Shown: positions 28,359-37,471, counted from the first letter of the stretch. The stretch: DNA of 64,000 nt from TC-15 sp034437275 (GCA_034437275.1 DAOTUD010000127.1:56687-120686), one strand, 5' to 3'. Numbers and translations: made by a program. The notes: generated by a model from the sequence alone, not told the origin.

Positions 28359-29816
28359 ATGCGAGGTTATCGCCTCTGGCTATTTGTTATTCTCGTCGTT
28401 GCCGCCACCTCCGTGTGGATGAGCCTCCCCGGAGACCGGCACATCAACTTTCTCGGAATCGAACGTGATGTTCGGGTCGTCAAGGGCCTGGACCTGGAAG
28501 GCGGATCGCGCGTGCTGCTCGAGGCCGCCGTCGACGCCAGCAACGACCAGATGGACCAGGCGCGCCGGATTGTGGAGCGTCGCGTAAATGGGCTGGGCGT
28601 CACCGAAGCAGTCGTCCAGACCCAGGAAAACGACCGCATCATCGTCGAACTGCCGGGGGTCAAGAATGAGCAGGTCGCGTTCGATGCGATCAAATCGACC
28701 GGCTTGCTGGAGTTTGTCGACTTCTCCACGGTCGGTCTCGGCGAAATGCCGGAGGGCACGTGCATCCTGACCGACCAACAGGTCGCGTTAGCCCAGGCAC
28801 GCCTGCCGGAAGGCGCACCGCCGCCCGCCTACAGCGAATTCACCTGCCCCAGCGAAGACCCGGATAATCCGACGCCGGAGCAGGCCATGCTGCAAAACGG
28901 CGAGCCATTCCAAACGGTCATGACCGGCGAGGGGCTGTCCGACGCTGCCGCGAATCCCAACCAACAGATCGGCGGCGGCTGGATCGTCAACTTCGTGCTG
29001 CGCGAAAACAGCGAAGAAGCCCAGGCCTTCGACACCTACATCGCCAACAATGCCAACCGGCCCCTGGCGATTGTGCTGGATGGCCGTCTGATCTCGGCCC
29101 CGCAGATCAACCCGGATTACGCCGCCAGCGCCCAGGCAGCGGGCACCATCGACGGCGGCATCATCACCGGCGACTTTAACCGCGACGAAGCGCGTGTGCT
29201 GGCCGCCCAGTTGAAATACGGTGCCCTGCCCATCCCGCTTGACATCGCCGCGTACGACACGATCGGCCCCTCGCTGGGCGAAATTTCGGTCAATCGCTCG
29301 ATCCGCGCCGGAATCATCGGCGTGATCACTGTGCTGGTGTTCATGTTGATCTACTATCGCGTCCCAGGTGTGGCGGCAGACCTGGCGCTGGTGGTCTTCG
29401 CGCTCCTCAACTACGCGATCTTCAAGTTCATCCCGGTCACGCTCAGCTTGCCGGCCATCACCGGCTTCCTGATATCGATCGGGACCGCAGTGGATGGGAA
29501 TATCCTCATCTTCGAGCGTTTGAAAGAAGAGCTGCGCATCGGGCGGAGCATGGAACGTGCGATTGAGGCCGGCTTCGAACGCGCCTGGACCTCTATCCGC
29601 GACTCCAACATCTCGACCATCATCATCTGCGTGATCTTGTTCTTCTTTGGGAATGCCTTTGGTGCCAGTGCCGTGCAGGGGTTCGCCATTACGCTTGGCC
29701 TGGGTCTGATTATCAACCTGTTCACTGCCGTTATCGTAACTCGCGTCTTCCTGCACACCATCGTGCTGTTCGCCGGCAAGCAGTTGCGCGCACAGCCCCG
29801 GCTGCTGGGCACCTAA
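28359..29816 (+). CDS. secD: protein translocase subunit SecD
   Basis: A 485-residue SecD of normal length; with SecF it uses the proton gradient to pull proteins out of the SecYEG channel. One N-terminal helix (about 5-21) precedes the large extracytoplasmic region with 'GLDLEGGSRVLLE' (about 43) and 'VNGLGVTEAVVQ' (about 77). Five helices follow from about 320, with 'SIGTAVDGNILIFERLKEE' near 375-393 carrying the conserved helix-4 Asp. GAGAGGAT precedes the ATG. SecF starts 9 bases later. Confidence 0.96.
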   Translation: MRGYRLWLFVILVVAATSVWMSLPGDRHINFLGIERDVRVVKGLDLEGGSRVLLEAAVDASNDQMDQARRIVERRVNGLGVTEAVVQTQENDRIIVELPGVKNEQVAFDAIKSTGLLEFVDFSTVGLGEMPEGTCILTDQQVALAQARLPEGAPPPAYSEFTCPSEDPDNPTPEQAMLQNGEPFQTVMTGEGLSDAAANPNQQIGGGWIVNFVLRENSEEAQAFDTYIANNANRPLAIVLDGRLISAPQINPDYAASAQAAGTIDGGIITGDFNRDEARVLAAQLKYGALPIPLDIAAYDTIGPSLGEISVNRSIRAGIIGVITVLVFMLIYYRVPGVAADLALVVFALLNYAIFKFIPVTLSLPAITGFLISIGTAVDGNILIFERLKEELRIGRSMERAIEAGFERAWTSIRDSNISTIIICVILFFFGNAFGASAVQGFAITLGLGLIINLFTAVIVTRVFLHTIVLFAGKQLRAQPRLLGT

Positions 29817-29825
29817 GGGGGAAAC

Positions 29826-31688
29826 ATGTTTCAATTTGCACAACGCCGCAAACTATACTTTCTGATCTCGGCCAGTCTGATCATCCCGGGCCTGATCGCA
29901 ATGGCCTATTCCATCATCAGCGAGGGCAGCCCGGTCAAACTCAGCATTGACTTCACGGGCGGGTCACTGCTGGAAATCCCGCTGGTCCGCGATATCGAAG
30001 AGCAAGAGGTCCGCGACACCCTCGACGAAATAGGGGTCAACGAGTACATCGTCCAGAGCCTGGACCCGAAGAGCATCACCACCGATTTCGACGAGGCAGG
30101 TAGCCGCTGGCAGATCACCATTCCCAGCACCGAAAACATGAACACGGAGCCACCCGTCGAAGCCCTGCAGGCCTATCTGCAAAACGAGGTGGGCACCTTC
30201 TGGACGCTGCCCGATGACGTCCCTGACGACATGGCCCCTGCCGTCGACGTTGAGGAGCGCGACGTCGGCGTCTTGCTCACCGTCACCTTTGCCGAAGACG
30301 TGGAAGACGCCACGCTGCGCGACGCACTGGAAACTTATGGGCTGGTCGATTACAGCATCACCTCTCAGGCCCCGCAGAGCCTTGAGGCCGGGAGCCGCTG
30401 GAGCATCCTGGTGCGCGACAACGAACTGATCAAGCACTATCTGACCCATGCCGACGATCTCGGCGCGTTATGGTCGCCCACCCCGGAAGACGAAGACCCC
30501 TTCCACCAGGATTCCCTGGTCAGTTACACCAAAGCCGGCGACGCGGTGCTCGACATCGCGTTTGCCAGTGACGTCCAAGAACAGCAGCTTCGCGAGTGGT
30601 TGGAAGCCCAAAGCCTGCTGGCCTTCACGCTGGAACGCCAGGACCCGCAAAGCGACGCGGCGCAGAGCCGCTGGAAAATCGGCATTGAAGCGATCGGAGA
30701 ACCGGCGCTCGACAATCTGCTCAACTCCTTGAACGAGCAAGAAGATGAACTCGGCGACCTGGCCCCGCTGACCAACGACTCCGACATCACCTACGAAGTT
30801 ACCCGCCCCGGGGCGGGCAACATCCTGATCGATGTGTCGTTCGTCGAGCAGGCGGAACAGGCAGACGTTGAAGCCGCGATTGCCGCATCCGGGATCGAAG
30901 ACTTCACCATTGAGGAAGTCACGCCACTGGCCGCCGAAGCCGGTAGCCGCTGGCAGATTCGCATGGAGGAAACCGAACAACTCGCACTCGAAAACCTGCT
31001 CCGCGAGATCCAAAAGCCGGAAAACCTGGGCGAGTTCTGGTCGCCAGAACCGCTGAAACAGGACCTCACCCGCCGTGCCGCCTTCAACTCCAGCACAGTC
31101 TCGGAGACGGTCGGCCAAGAGGTGACCCGCGCTGCGCTGACGGCCACCCTGGCGGTCGCCGTGATCGTGCTCGGGTTCATCGTATTCGCCTTCCGGCGCG
31201 TGCCACACGCGTTCCGCTATGGGGCCTGCGCGATTGTCGCCATGTTCCACGACATCCTGATCACGATGGGCATCATGTCGATCCTGGGCATTTTCTTCGG
31301 CTGGGAAGCCGATGCCCTGTTCCTGACTGCTATCCTGACGGTGGTCGGGTTCTCTGTGCAGGACTCCATCGTGGTGTTCGACCGCATTCGCGAAAACATC
31401 CCCAAGTATCGCAGTGAGGAATACGAGATGATCGTCAACCGCAGCGTCCTGGAAACGGTCCATCGTTCGCTGGCGACGCAGTTGAACGCCGTCTTCGTCA
31501 TGGTCGCGATCCTGCTGTTCGGCGGCGAAACGATCAAGCAGTTTATCGCCATCTTGCTGCTCGGCCTGATGAGTGGAACCTACTCCTCGATCTTCAACGC
31601 CGTTCCGCTGCTGGTCGCCTGGGAAAAAGGCGAGATTCCCTTCGTCAACCGGGCTGCCAAACGGGAACGACAAGAAAGCGCGGCGTAA
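29826..31688 (+). CDS. secF: SecF with four tandem periplasmic domains
   Basis: A 620-residue SecF, about twice the usual 300-330. The ends are canonical: helix 1 at about 11-30, 'SIDFTGGSLLEI' at 39-50, helices 2-6 between about 435 and 600, and 'SVQDSIVVFDRIREN' near 515. The difference lies outside the membrane: residues 37-413 contain four copies of a domain of about 92 residues, each with '[I/L]R..L' helices and an 'AGSRW'-type motif (residues 91, 188, 279 and 372; the third reads AQSRW). A single copy is the normal first periplasmic domain, so three extra copies account for the added length. The frame is intact. Confidence 0.93.
   Translation: MFQFAQRRKLYFLISASLIIPGLIAMAYSIISEGSPVKLSIDFTGGSLLEIPLVRDIEEQEVRDTLDEIGVNEYIVQSLDPKSITTDFDEAGSRWQITIPSTENMNTEPPVEALQAYLQNEVGTFWTLPDDVPDDMAPAVDVEERDVGVLLTVTFAEDVEDATLRDALETYGLVDYSITSQAPQSLEAGSRWSILVRDNELIKHYLTHADDLGALWSPTPEDEDPFHQDSLVSYTKAGDAVLDIAFASDVQEQQLREWLEAQSLLAFTLERQDPQSDAAQSRWKIGIEAIGEPALDNLLNSLNEQEDELGDLAPLTNDSDITYEVTRPGAGNILIDVSFVEQAEQADVEAAIAASGIEDFTIEEVTPLAAEAGSRWQIRMEETEQLALENLLREIQKPENLGEFWSPEPLKQDLTRRAAFNSSTVSETVGQEVTRAALTATLAVAVIVLGFIVFAFRRVPHAFRYGACAIVAMFHDILITMGIMSILGIFFGWEADALFLTAILTVVGFSVQDSIVVFDRIRENIPKYRSEEYEMIVNRSVLETVHRSLATQLNAVFVMVAILLFGGETIKQFIAILLLGLMSGTYSSIFNAVPLLVAWEKGEIPFVNRAAKRERQESAA
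29934..31064 (+). repeat. four tandem SecF P1-like domain repeats
   Basis: Repeat units at about residues 37-134, 141-226, 228-318 and 319-413 of SecF. The AGSRW-type motif recurs at spacings of 97, 91 and 93 residues, and copies 1, 2 and 4 also share an 'FW' or 'LW' plus Pro ending. The copies are diverged at both DNA and protein level, so the duplication is old rather than an assembly artefact. Confidence 0.85.
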
Positions 31689-31711
31689 CGCCAGCCGAGT
31701 CTACGAACACA

Positions 31712-31747
31712 AAAAAAGCCGTCCTGAATTGCAGGGCGGCTTTTGAA
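31712..31747. terminator. bidirectional terminator between secF and the LLM gene
   Basis: Stem GCCGTCCTG / CAGGGCGGC with a 5-base loop, flanked by A7 on the left and TTTT on the right, so it works for both converging genes. Confidence 0.88.
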
Positions 31748-31774
31748 TGTATACCGGTATTATTGGCTAAGTTG

Positions 31775-32641
31775 CTACCCGCGCGCAAACGCGGCAAAGT
31801 TGCGCAGCGCGTCGATGTGCTGCCCCACGCCAGCGTAGCCCATCTTCATCGTGTTGACGCACAGATGCGTTGCGCCCAAGTCCTGCCAGCCCTGGACGTA
31901 ATCCGCCCAGCTATCTTCCGGCTGCCGCGCCATCGTGGCCCGTACATCAATCCCGAACGGCTCAGCGCTGCGGCCCGCCTCGGCCAGCAAGTCCCGCAAC
32001 TGCGCCACCACCGGGCGAGCGTTGTCCGGTGACATGCCCGGCGGAATCCAGCCCGCCCCGAAGCGCGCCATGCGCCGCAGTACCGGCTCGGCCATCCCGC
32101 CGAACCACAGCGGGATCGGGCGCTGCACCGGCAGCGGGTTGATCCCCACGTCGCGCAGGCGGTGATGCTCCCCCTCGAACGTCACCAGCGGCGTTGTCCA
32201 CAACTGCTGCAACACCGCGATCTGCTCGTCGATGCGCTTGCCGCGCGTGCCAAACGCAAAACCCAGCGCTTCCATCTCGACCCGGTTCCACCCTACCCCA
32301 ACGCCCAGCCGCAGTCGCCCGCCGGAGAGCACATCCACCTCGGCGGCCTGCTTGGCGACCAGCGCGGCCTGGCGCTGCGGCAGGATCAAAATGCCCGTCA
32401 CAAACTCCAGCCGCTGCGTGATCCCGGCCAGATACCCGAACAGCACCATCGGCTCGTGAAACATATCCTCTGCCACATAGACAAACCGCTGCCCAGGATA
32501 CGCCTGTCGATCCGCCCCCAGCACGTGCTCGTAGGTCATCAGGTAATCATAACCCAGGCCCTCCAGCGCGTGGACGTAATCCCGAATCGCGGCGGGGTCT
32601 GCCCCGATCTCCGTCTGTGGAAACACCGCCCCCAGTTTCAT
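31775..32641 (-). CDS. LLM class (luciferase-like) F420- or FMN-dependent oxidoreductase
   Basis: A 288-residue luciferase-like monooxygenase-fold protein. It shows 'GYDYLMTYEHVLGADR' near residues 29-44, 'LEFVTGILILPQR' near 75, and 'LSGGRLRLGVGVGWNRVE' near 103-120, the segment typical of F420-dependent TIGR03619-like members. The cofactor is inferred from family only. ATG 32641 lies one base after the mutL stop and is used instead of a longer frame inside mutL; AAAGGG is upstream. Co-transcribed with mutL. Confidence 0.85.
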   Translation of the reverse strand: MKLGAVFPQTEIGADPAAIRDYVHALEGLGYDYLMTYEHVLGADRQAYPGQRFVYVAEDMFHEPMVLFGYLAGITQRLEFVTGILILPQRQAALVAKQAAEVDVLSGGRLRLGVGVGWNRVEMEALGFAFGTRGKRIDEQIAVLQQLWTTPLVTFEGEHHRLRDVGINPLPVQRPIPLWFGGMAEPVLRRMARFGAGWIPPGMSPDNARPVVAQLRDLLAEAGRSAEPFGIDVRATMARQPEDSWADYVQGWQDLGATHLCVNTMKMGYAGVGQHIDALRNFAAFARG

Positions 32642-32642
32642 G

Positions 32643-34409
32643 CTACTGCTGCCCTTTCTCTCCAAATTTCCGCGACAGTTCTTCGCCGCTGATGTGCAGC
32701 AGCGTCGGCTTACCCTCCGGATCGATGCGCGGGGAGTCGCAGCGTTCGAGGCGCTGGATGATCCCCTGCATCGCGTCATAGTCTAGCATTTCACCGGCCT
32801 TTACAGCCGCCAGCTTGCTGATCTGGCGCAGCAATCTATCGCTGTCTGTGTCATCCATCAACGCCTGCCCCACCGCCATCAGCACCCGGTCCGGCTCCTC
32901 ATCCGCCAGCGCCGCCGGCAGCGCGCGCACGCGGAACGTGTGGCCGCCAAACGGCTCGACATCGACGCCCAGCGCCGCCAACTGGCCCCGCCCCGCCTCG
33001 ACCGCCGCCGCGATGTCGCGCTGCAGTTCAATCGTCTCGGCCTTCAACGCTTCCTGCTCAAAGAGATCGCCGGCCTCCCATTGTTCCTTCATCTGCTCGT
33101 ACAGCACGCGGTGATGGGCGGCGTGCTGGTCGATGAGATACACGCCCGCCGGTCCCTCCGCCACGATATACGCCGCGCCCACCTGCCCGATCACGCGCAG
33201 AATCGGCAGCGTGCGCGGGCGCGCAGGCTGGCCGGGACCTTCAGGAATTCCCGACACATCATCCTCATCGTCACCCGGCGAGAAATGCCCGGGATCGAGC
33301 GCCTTGAGTTCAAGCTCGAGCTGCTGCTCCCCCGGCACCGGCGAACGGGCTGGCTCGCGGGGCGCAGTCCACCCCGGCCCATACGCCCCAGCAGAGGCCG
33401 CCGGTTCCTGATCGGCGATCACTGCCCGCACCGCCCGCTGCACCGCCGCAAACACCGCGTCCGGCGCGCGGAAACGCACCTCGGCTTTGGTCGGATGCAC
33501 GTTGACATCGACCTCCCCCGGCGGCAGCGTCACCAACAGCACCGCGACTGGATAGCGCCCATCCGGCAGCAGCGTATGGTAAGCCTGCACAACGGCATAC
33601 GACAGGCTTTGGTCCGATATGGCCCGCCCATTGACAAACAACACAATCTGGTCACGCCGCGCCCGATTCAAGTCCGGCGTCGACACAAAGCCGTAAACCT
33701 CAATCCGTGGCAGATCGGGACGCGGCGCGGGCTGCGGGCTGACCTCCAACATCTCGCGGAACGCCTCCAGGCCAAACGCCTCGACCAGCACGTCCGCCAG
33801 ATCACCACTGCCGGGGCTGTGAAACTGCTCGCGCCCCTCCTGCACCAACTGGAAGCGCACATCCGGGTAGGCCATCGCGTAGCGTGTGACCAGTTGGCTG
33901 ATATGCTTGCGTTCGGTGCTGTTGGCCTTCATGAACTTCAGGCGCGCCGGCGTGTTAAAAAACAGGTTCTCAACCGTGACCACCGTCCCCACTGGCGCAC
34001 CCGTCGGGCGTTCGGCGCGGATTTCGCCGCCCTCCACCTGCACCGACATCCCGCCCGGCTCCTCGTGGTAACGGGTGACCAGCTTGGTCCGGCTGACCGA
34101 CGCAATGCTCGCCAGCGCCTCGCCGCGAAACCCCAGCGTATCGATCCGGTTGAGATCGTCAATCGTCGACAGCTTGCTGGTCGAGTGGCGCGCAAACGCC
34201 AGCGACGCTTCTTCGGCAGATATTCCGCTGCCGTCGTCGCTCACCCGGATCAGGCGTTTGCCTCCCTGCTCGATCTCAACCGTGATCGACGTGGCTCCCG
34301 CATCCAGCGCATTTTCGATTAGCTCCTTCACCACTGAGGCCGGACGCTCAACCACTTCGCCGGCTGCAATCTGGGCCGCGACCACCTCAGACAAAACACG
34401 AATCGGCAT
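32643..34409 (-). CDS. mutL: DNA mismatch repair protein MutL
   Basis: A 588-residue MutL, the ATPase that links MutS to downstream repair. The GHKL ATPase motifs are intact: 'KELIENALDAGAT' near residues 28-40, 'DDGSGI' near 59, and 'TLGFRGEALASIASV' near 93. The C-terminal dimerisation domain contains a relic of the endonuclease site: 'DQHAAHHRVLYE' near 424 has His where the first catalytic Glu should be, and the Cys-Pro-His-Gly metal motif is replaced by an unrelated segment near 556. Nicking activity is therefore doubtful. ATG 34409 is chosen for family alignment, with TGAGGT upstream. Confidence 0.95.
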   Translation of the reverse strand: MPIRVLSEVVAAQIAAGEVVERPASVVKELIENALDAGATSITVEIEQGGKRLIRVSDDGSGISAEEASLAFARHSTSKLSTIDDLNRIDTLGFRGEALASIASVSRTKLVTRYHEEPGGMSVQVEGGEIRAERPTGAPVGTVVTVENLFFNTPARLKFMKANSTERKHISQLVTRYAMAYPDVRFQLVQEGREQFHSPGSGDLADVLVEAFGLEAFREMLEVSPQPAPRPDLPRIEVYGFVSTPDLNRARRDQIVLFVNGRAISDQSLSYAVVQAYHTLLPDGRYPVAVLLVTLPPGEVDVNVHPTKAEVRFRAPDAVFAAVQRAVRAVIADQEPAASAGAYGPGWTAPREPARSPVPGEQQLELELKALDPGHFSPGDDEDDVSGIPEGPGQPARPRTLPILRVIGQVGAAYIVAEGPAGVYLIDQHAAHHRVLYEQMKEQWEAGDLFEQEALKAETIELQRDIAAAVEAGRGQLAALGVDVEPFGGHTFRVRALPAALADEEPDRVLMAVGQALMDDTDSDRLLRQISKLAAVKAGEMLDYDAMQGIIQRLERCDSPRIDPEGKPTLLHISGEELSRKFGEKGQQ

Positions 34410-34432
34410 ATACCTCACTCCACCACAACAAA

Positions 34433-34449
34433 CCCCGGACAAGCCGGGG
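34433..34449. other. short GC hairpin between histidine kinase and mutL genes
   Basis: CCCCGG / CCGGGG with a 5-base loop in the 72-base gap. There is no T run, so it is at most a weak attenuator. Confidence 0.3.
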
Positions 34450-34481
34450 CCACAATACACTGCACCATACGAACGGACCAC

Positions 34482-36041
34482 TCATGCAGCCCCGCTGGCA
34501 TCGCCACCGACACTATTCGGCCCCTCCAGCGGGATCGACAGGTAGAAGGTGCTGCCCTCGCCGACTTCGCTTTCGACCCACGCATCGCCACCATGCCGCT
34601 GCGCCACGTTCTTCACAATGAACAGCCCCAGCCCGCTGCCTTTGATGCGCTTCCACTCTTTGCGCCGGATGCGCACATTGCGCTGAAACAGTTTTTCCTG
34701 GTCTTCGGGCTTGATGCCGTACCCGTTATCGGCCACCTTGAAGATCAACTCGTCGGAATTGACAAATACGCTAACCTTCACTGTGCCGCCTTCGGGCGTG
34801 TATTTGACCGCGTTCTCAACCAGGTTGGTGAAGGCGCTCGACAGCATCGCCCGGTCCACGTTCAACACTGGGATGTCATCCGACACGTTATACACCACGT
34901 CCAATGATTTCTTCTTGGCCGGTTCGGCCAGGCCAACGCGCATTTTCTGGACGATCTCATGCACATCGCTCGGCTCGCGTGAGAGTTCATAATTGCCGGT
35001 CACCGGGTCGAGCTTCCCTGCTTCCAGAATCTTCTCGACCATATCCGACATCTGGACGACCCCCACCGCGATTTTGTCCGCAAACTCTTGCTGCTTCTCG
35101 TTCAAATCGCCGATCATCCCCAACATATCCAGGTAGCCCTTCATGAACGTCAAGGGCGAGCGCATGTCGTGCGACACTGTGCTCAGGAATTCGGACATGT
35201 TGTCGTTGAGCCGCTTGAAATGGGATATATCGCGCAGCACCAGCACCCAACCGGTCATCTCGCCGTTTTCAGTGCGCACCTCGGAGATACTCGGCGAGTA
35301 GGTACGCCCATTGTCGGCAGTATACTCGACCATCTTGGAAGACTCTGCGCCGTTATCGTCCTGCAGCAGCGCCACGATCTCCGGCACCAGCACCACGTCT
35401 TCCAACTGCTCGCCGATTGCCTCGTCGCCCGAGATGCCAAACATGTCCTGCGCCGCCGGGTTGGCCAACTGCAAGCACAGCGCATGATCGGCAACCAGCA
35501 CCGGATCGGGGGTGCTGGCCAGGATGGCCGCTAACCACTCGCGGCGGCGGCGCGCCTCCTCGAAGGATCGGGCGTTCGCAATTGCAATCGCAGCCTGCCC
35601 GGCCAGGATCGACAGGAACGTCCGCTCTGCCTCGTCAAAAGCATGGGTCGATTGGAACGCCAACCACAATACACCATGCCGCGTCTGGTGCGCGATCAGC
35701 GGCACCGCGATCACCGCCTCCAGCGAATCAGGCAAGGCGGTATCGGCCTGGCGCGAGAACTCGATCTGTTCTTGCCCGGCCACCTGCTCCACAACATAGG
35801 CATCGGCCTGAGCCATGCTCGCCGCCAGCGGCCCCGCTGCATAGGCCTGCCAGCGCCCACCACCGGCATCCAACAACAAACGGACGCCGTTGGCGTCTAA
35901 TGCTCGGCTAACACCAGCAAGAATATGCGGGATAATCTCATCCAACCCGGCGCTTCCCGCAATCTGGCGGGTGACATTTAGCAGCAGCTGCTGTTGCTCG
36001 ACATATTGATTAAGCTGAAACTTCAATGATTCTTCAGGCAT
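34482..36041 (-). CDS. GAF-PAS sensor histidine kinase
   Basis: A 519-residue soluble histidine kinase. GAF domain at about 20-160, PAS domain at about 168-285 ('ILASTPDPVLVADH'), HisKA with 'VSHDMRSPLTF' (His near 291), and HATPase_c with 'NLVENAVKYTP', 'DNGYGI' and 'GSGLGLFIV'. The signal is unknown. The receiver-ATPase gene is transcribed divergently from a shared 175-base region and is a possible partner (inference). AGAGG lies 9-10 bases before ATG, and a good promoter is upstream. Confidence 0.92.
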   Translation of the reverse strand: MPEESLKFQLNQYVEQQQLLLNVTRQIAGSAGLDEIIPHILAGVSRALDANGVRLLLDAGGGRWQAYAAGPLAASMAQADAYVVEQVAGQEQIEFSRQADTALPDSLEAVIAVPLIAHQTRHGVLWLAFQSTHAFDEAERTFLSILAGQAAIAIANARSFEEARRRREWLAAILASTPDPVLVADHALCLQLANPAAQDMFGISGDEAIGEQLEDVVLVPEIVALLQDDNGAESSKMVEYTADNGRTYSPSISEVRTENGEMTGWVLVLRDISHFKRLNDNMSEFLSTVSHDMRSPLTFMKGYLDMLGMIGDLNEKQQEFADKIAVGVVQMSDMVEKILEAGKLDPVTGNYELSREPSDVHEIVQKMRVGLAEPAKKKSLDVVYNVSDDIPVLNVDRAMLSSAFTNLVENAVKYTPEGGTVKVSVFVNSDELIFKVADNGYGIKPEDQEKLFQRNVRIRRKEWKRIKGSGLGLFIVKNVAQRHGGDAWVESEVGEGSTFYLSIPLEGPNSVGGDASGAA

Positions 36042-36086
36042 TAAAAGACAACCTCTGGGGACAATGCGCGCATATCGACGAAGCGA

Positions 36087-36115
36087 ATTATATCATCACC
36101 CAAGATCATAGGCAA
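36087..36115 (-). promoter_or_regulatory. sigma-70 promoter of the GAF-PAS kinase
   Basis: Minus-strand TTGCCT, 17-base spacer, perfect TATAAT, 46 bases before the kinase start. Confidence 0.75.
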
Positions 36116-36216
36116 CGAACCCGCTTGCGCATTCAAACAGATTGACGTATATTTCCCCTAGCATAACACGAGTACGATTTTAGAAACCTGTACCCAATCC
36201 CAAACGGTGGCTCCTT

Positions 36217-37356
36217 ATGGCTGACAGAATTTTGATCGTTGACGATGATCTTGACAGTCTGAAGCTAATCGGATTGATGCTTCAGCGACAGGGCTATGAG
36301 ATCATCGTAGCCAACAATGGCAAACAAGCCCTCACCAAAGCCGATACCGAACAGCCCGACCTGATCATCCTCGACATCATGATGTCGGATATGGACGGGT
36401 ACGAAGTATGCCGTCGCCTGCGCCGCGATGCCGCCACCCAGGCGATCCCGATCATCATGTTCACCGCAAAAACGATGGTCGATGATAAAGTCGCGGGGTT
36501 CGAAGCTGGTGCCGACGACTACCTGACCAAACCCACCCATCCCGCCGAACTCGCCTCACGCGTGAAAGCCGTCCTGGCACGCAGCGCCGCCCAGGATCGC
36601 ACCGACGGAGACCAGGGGTTGGCCATCGGCTTCCTGGGGGCCAAAGGCGGTGTGGGGACCTCCACACTGGCCATCAACATCGCCGCATCGCTGGCCCAAC
36701 ACGATGAATCCACTGTGTTAGCAGACTTCCGGCTCGGCCAGGGCACCCTGGGCGTCGCACTCGGCTTTAACCGGTCCGTCGGAGTGGCTAATTTGCTCTC
36801 CCGTCCTTCGAGCGAGATCACAGCCCGTGCCGTAGAAAATGAACTGGTCACGCACAGCAGCGGCCTGCACTTGCTGCTGTCATCGACGCGCACCAAAGAA
36901 TCGATGCTGAATGTGGCTCCTGAAGGCGGCGCGATGATCGTCCGCCACCTGCGGGCAAGCAATCACAACGTCCTGTTGGATTTAGGCCCCGGGCTGAACC
37001 GCTTTTCGGCCCAACTGCTGCAAGACCTGGATCAACTCGTGCTGACCGTCGAGCCAAACCGGGTCTGCTTGACGCTGGCCCACAGCATCCTGAACGAAAT
37101 CGAACAGTCAGGGTTAGCGAGCACCCGGGTCAAGGTTGTGCTCATCAACCGCACCCAATCCAGCCTGCAAATTCCCTGGCAAGAAGCCGAGCAAATCTTG
37201 AACCACGAGATGACCGCCATCATCTCGCCCGCACCAGAATTGGCCTTCCAGGCCGCCGAAGCTGGCTTCCCCATGCTGCTGTTCCAGCCCAATTCCATTG
37301 TCGCCAACCAGTACTCGAAGCTCGCCGAAGAAATGGTGGCACAGCGCGAAAACTGA
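36217..37356 (+). CDS. receiver domain fused to CpaE/MinD-like ATPase
   Basis: A 379-residue fusion. Residues 1-120 are a complete receiver domain: 'IVDDD' at 7-11, phospho-acceptor Asp 53 in 'LIILDIMMSDMDG', 'MFTAKT' and 'DDYLTKP' with the conserved Lys. Residues 135-379 are a ParA/MinD-type ATPase with deviant Walker A 'GAKGGVGTST' from about 141 and 'NVLLDLGPGLN' as Walker B region near 250. This is the CpaE architecture, in which the ATPase positions a pilus or secretion machine; here the receiver keeps its acidic pocket, so it may be truly phospho-regulated. No pilus genes are adjacent. A terminator follows. Confidence 0.88.
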   Translation: MADRILIVDDDLDSLKLIGLMLQRQGYEIIVANNGKQALTKADTEQPDLIILDIMMSDMDGYEVCRRLRRDAATQAIPIIMFTAKTMVDDKVAGFEAGADDYLTKPTHPAELASRVKAVLARSAAQDRTDGDQGLAIGFLGAKGGVGTSTLAINIAASLAQHDESTVLADFRLGQGTLGVALGFNRSVGVANLLSRPSSEITARAVENELVTHSSGLHLLLSSTRTKESMLNVAPEGGAMIVRHLRASNHNVLLDLGPGLNRFSAQLLQDLDQLVLTVEPNRVCLTLAHSILNEIEQSGLASTRVKVVLINRTQSSLQIPWQEAEQILNHEMTAIISPAPELAFQAAEAGFPMLLFQPNSIVANQYSKLAEEMVAQREN

Positions 37357-37381
37357 TCGCGCCTGCAACCGCTGGCATACC

Positions 37382-37410
37382 AACGGCCCCGCCCACGCAG
37401 GGCCGTTTTT
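37382..37410 (+). terminator. terminator of the receiver-ATPase gene
   Basis: ACGGCCC / GGGCCGT with a 10-base loop followed by TTTTT. Confidence 0.85.
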
Positions 37411-37456
37411 CGTAATTTTGCAGGCTCAATTAGCGGCAAACTGTCGAAATATGATG

Positions 37457-37471
37457 TATAGTTGGCCCATG
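37457..37471 (+). promoter_or_regulatory. -10 box immediately before Sir2 (leaderless start)
   Basis: TATAGT at 37457-37462, then six bases, then ATG 37469. No Shine-Dalgarno is present, and no good -35 hexamer is seen at 16-18 bases. The spacing would place the transcript start on the start codon. Confidence 0.5.

Noticed and set aside
32940..34322. Long open frame on the plus strand opposite mutL (about 460 codons)
   Set aside because: It is the mirror of a high-GC coding region; the composition is rich in Arg/His/Pro with no family motif, while mutL on the other strand is unmistakable.
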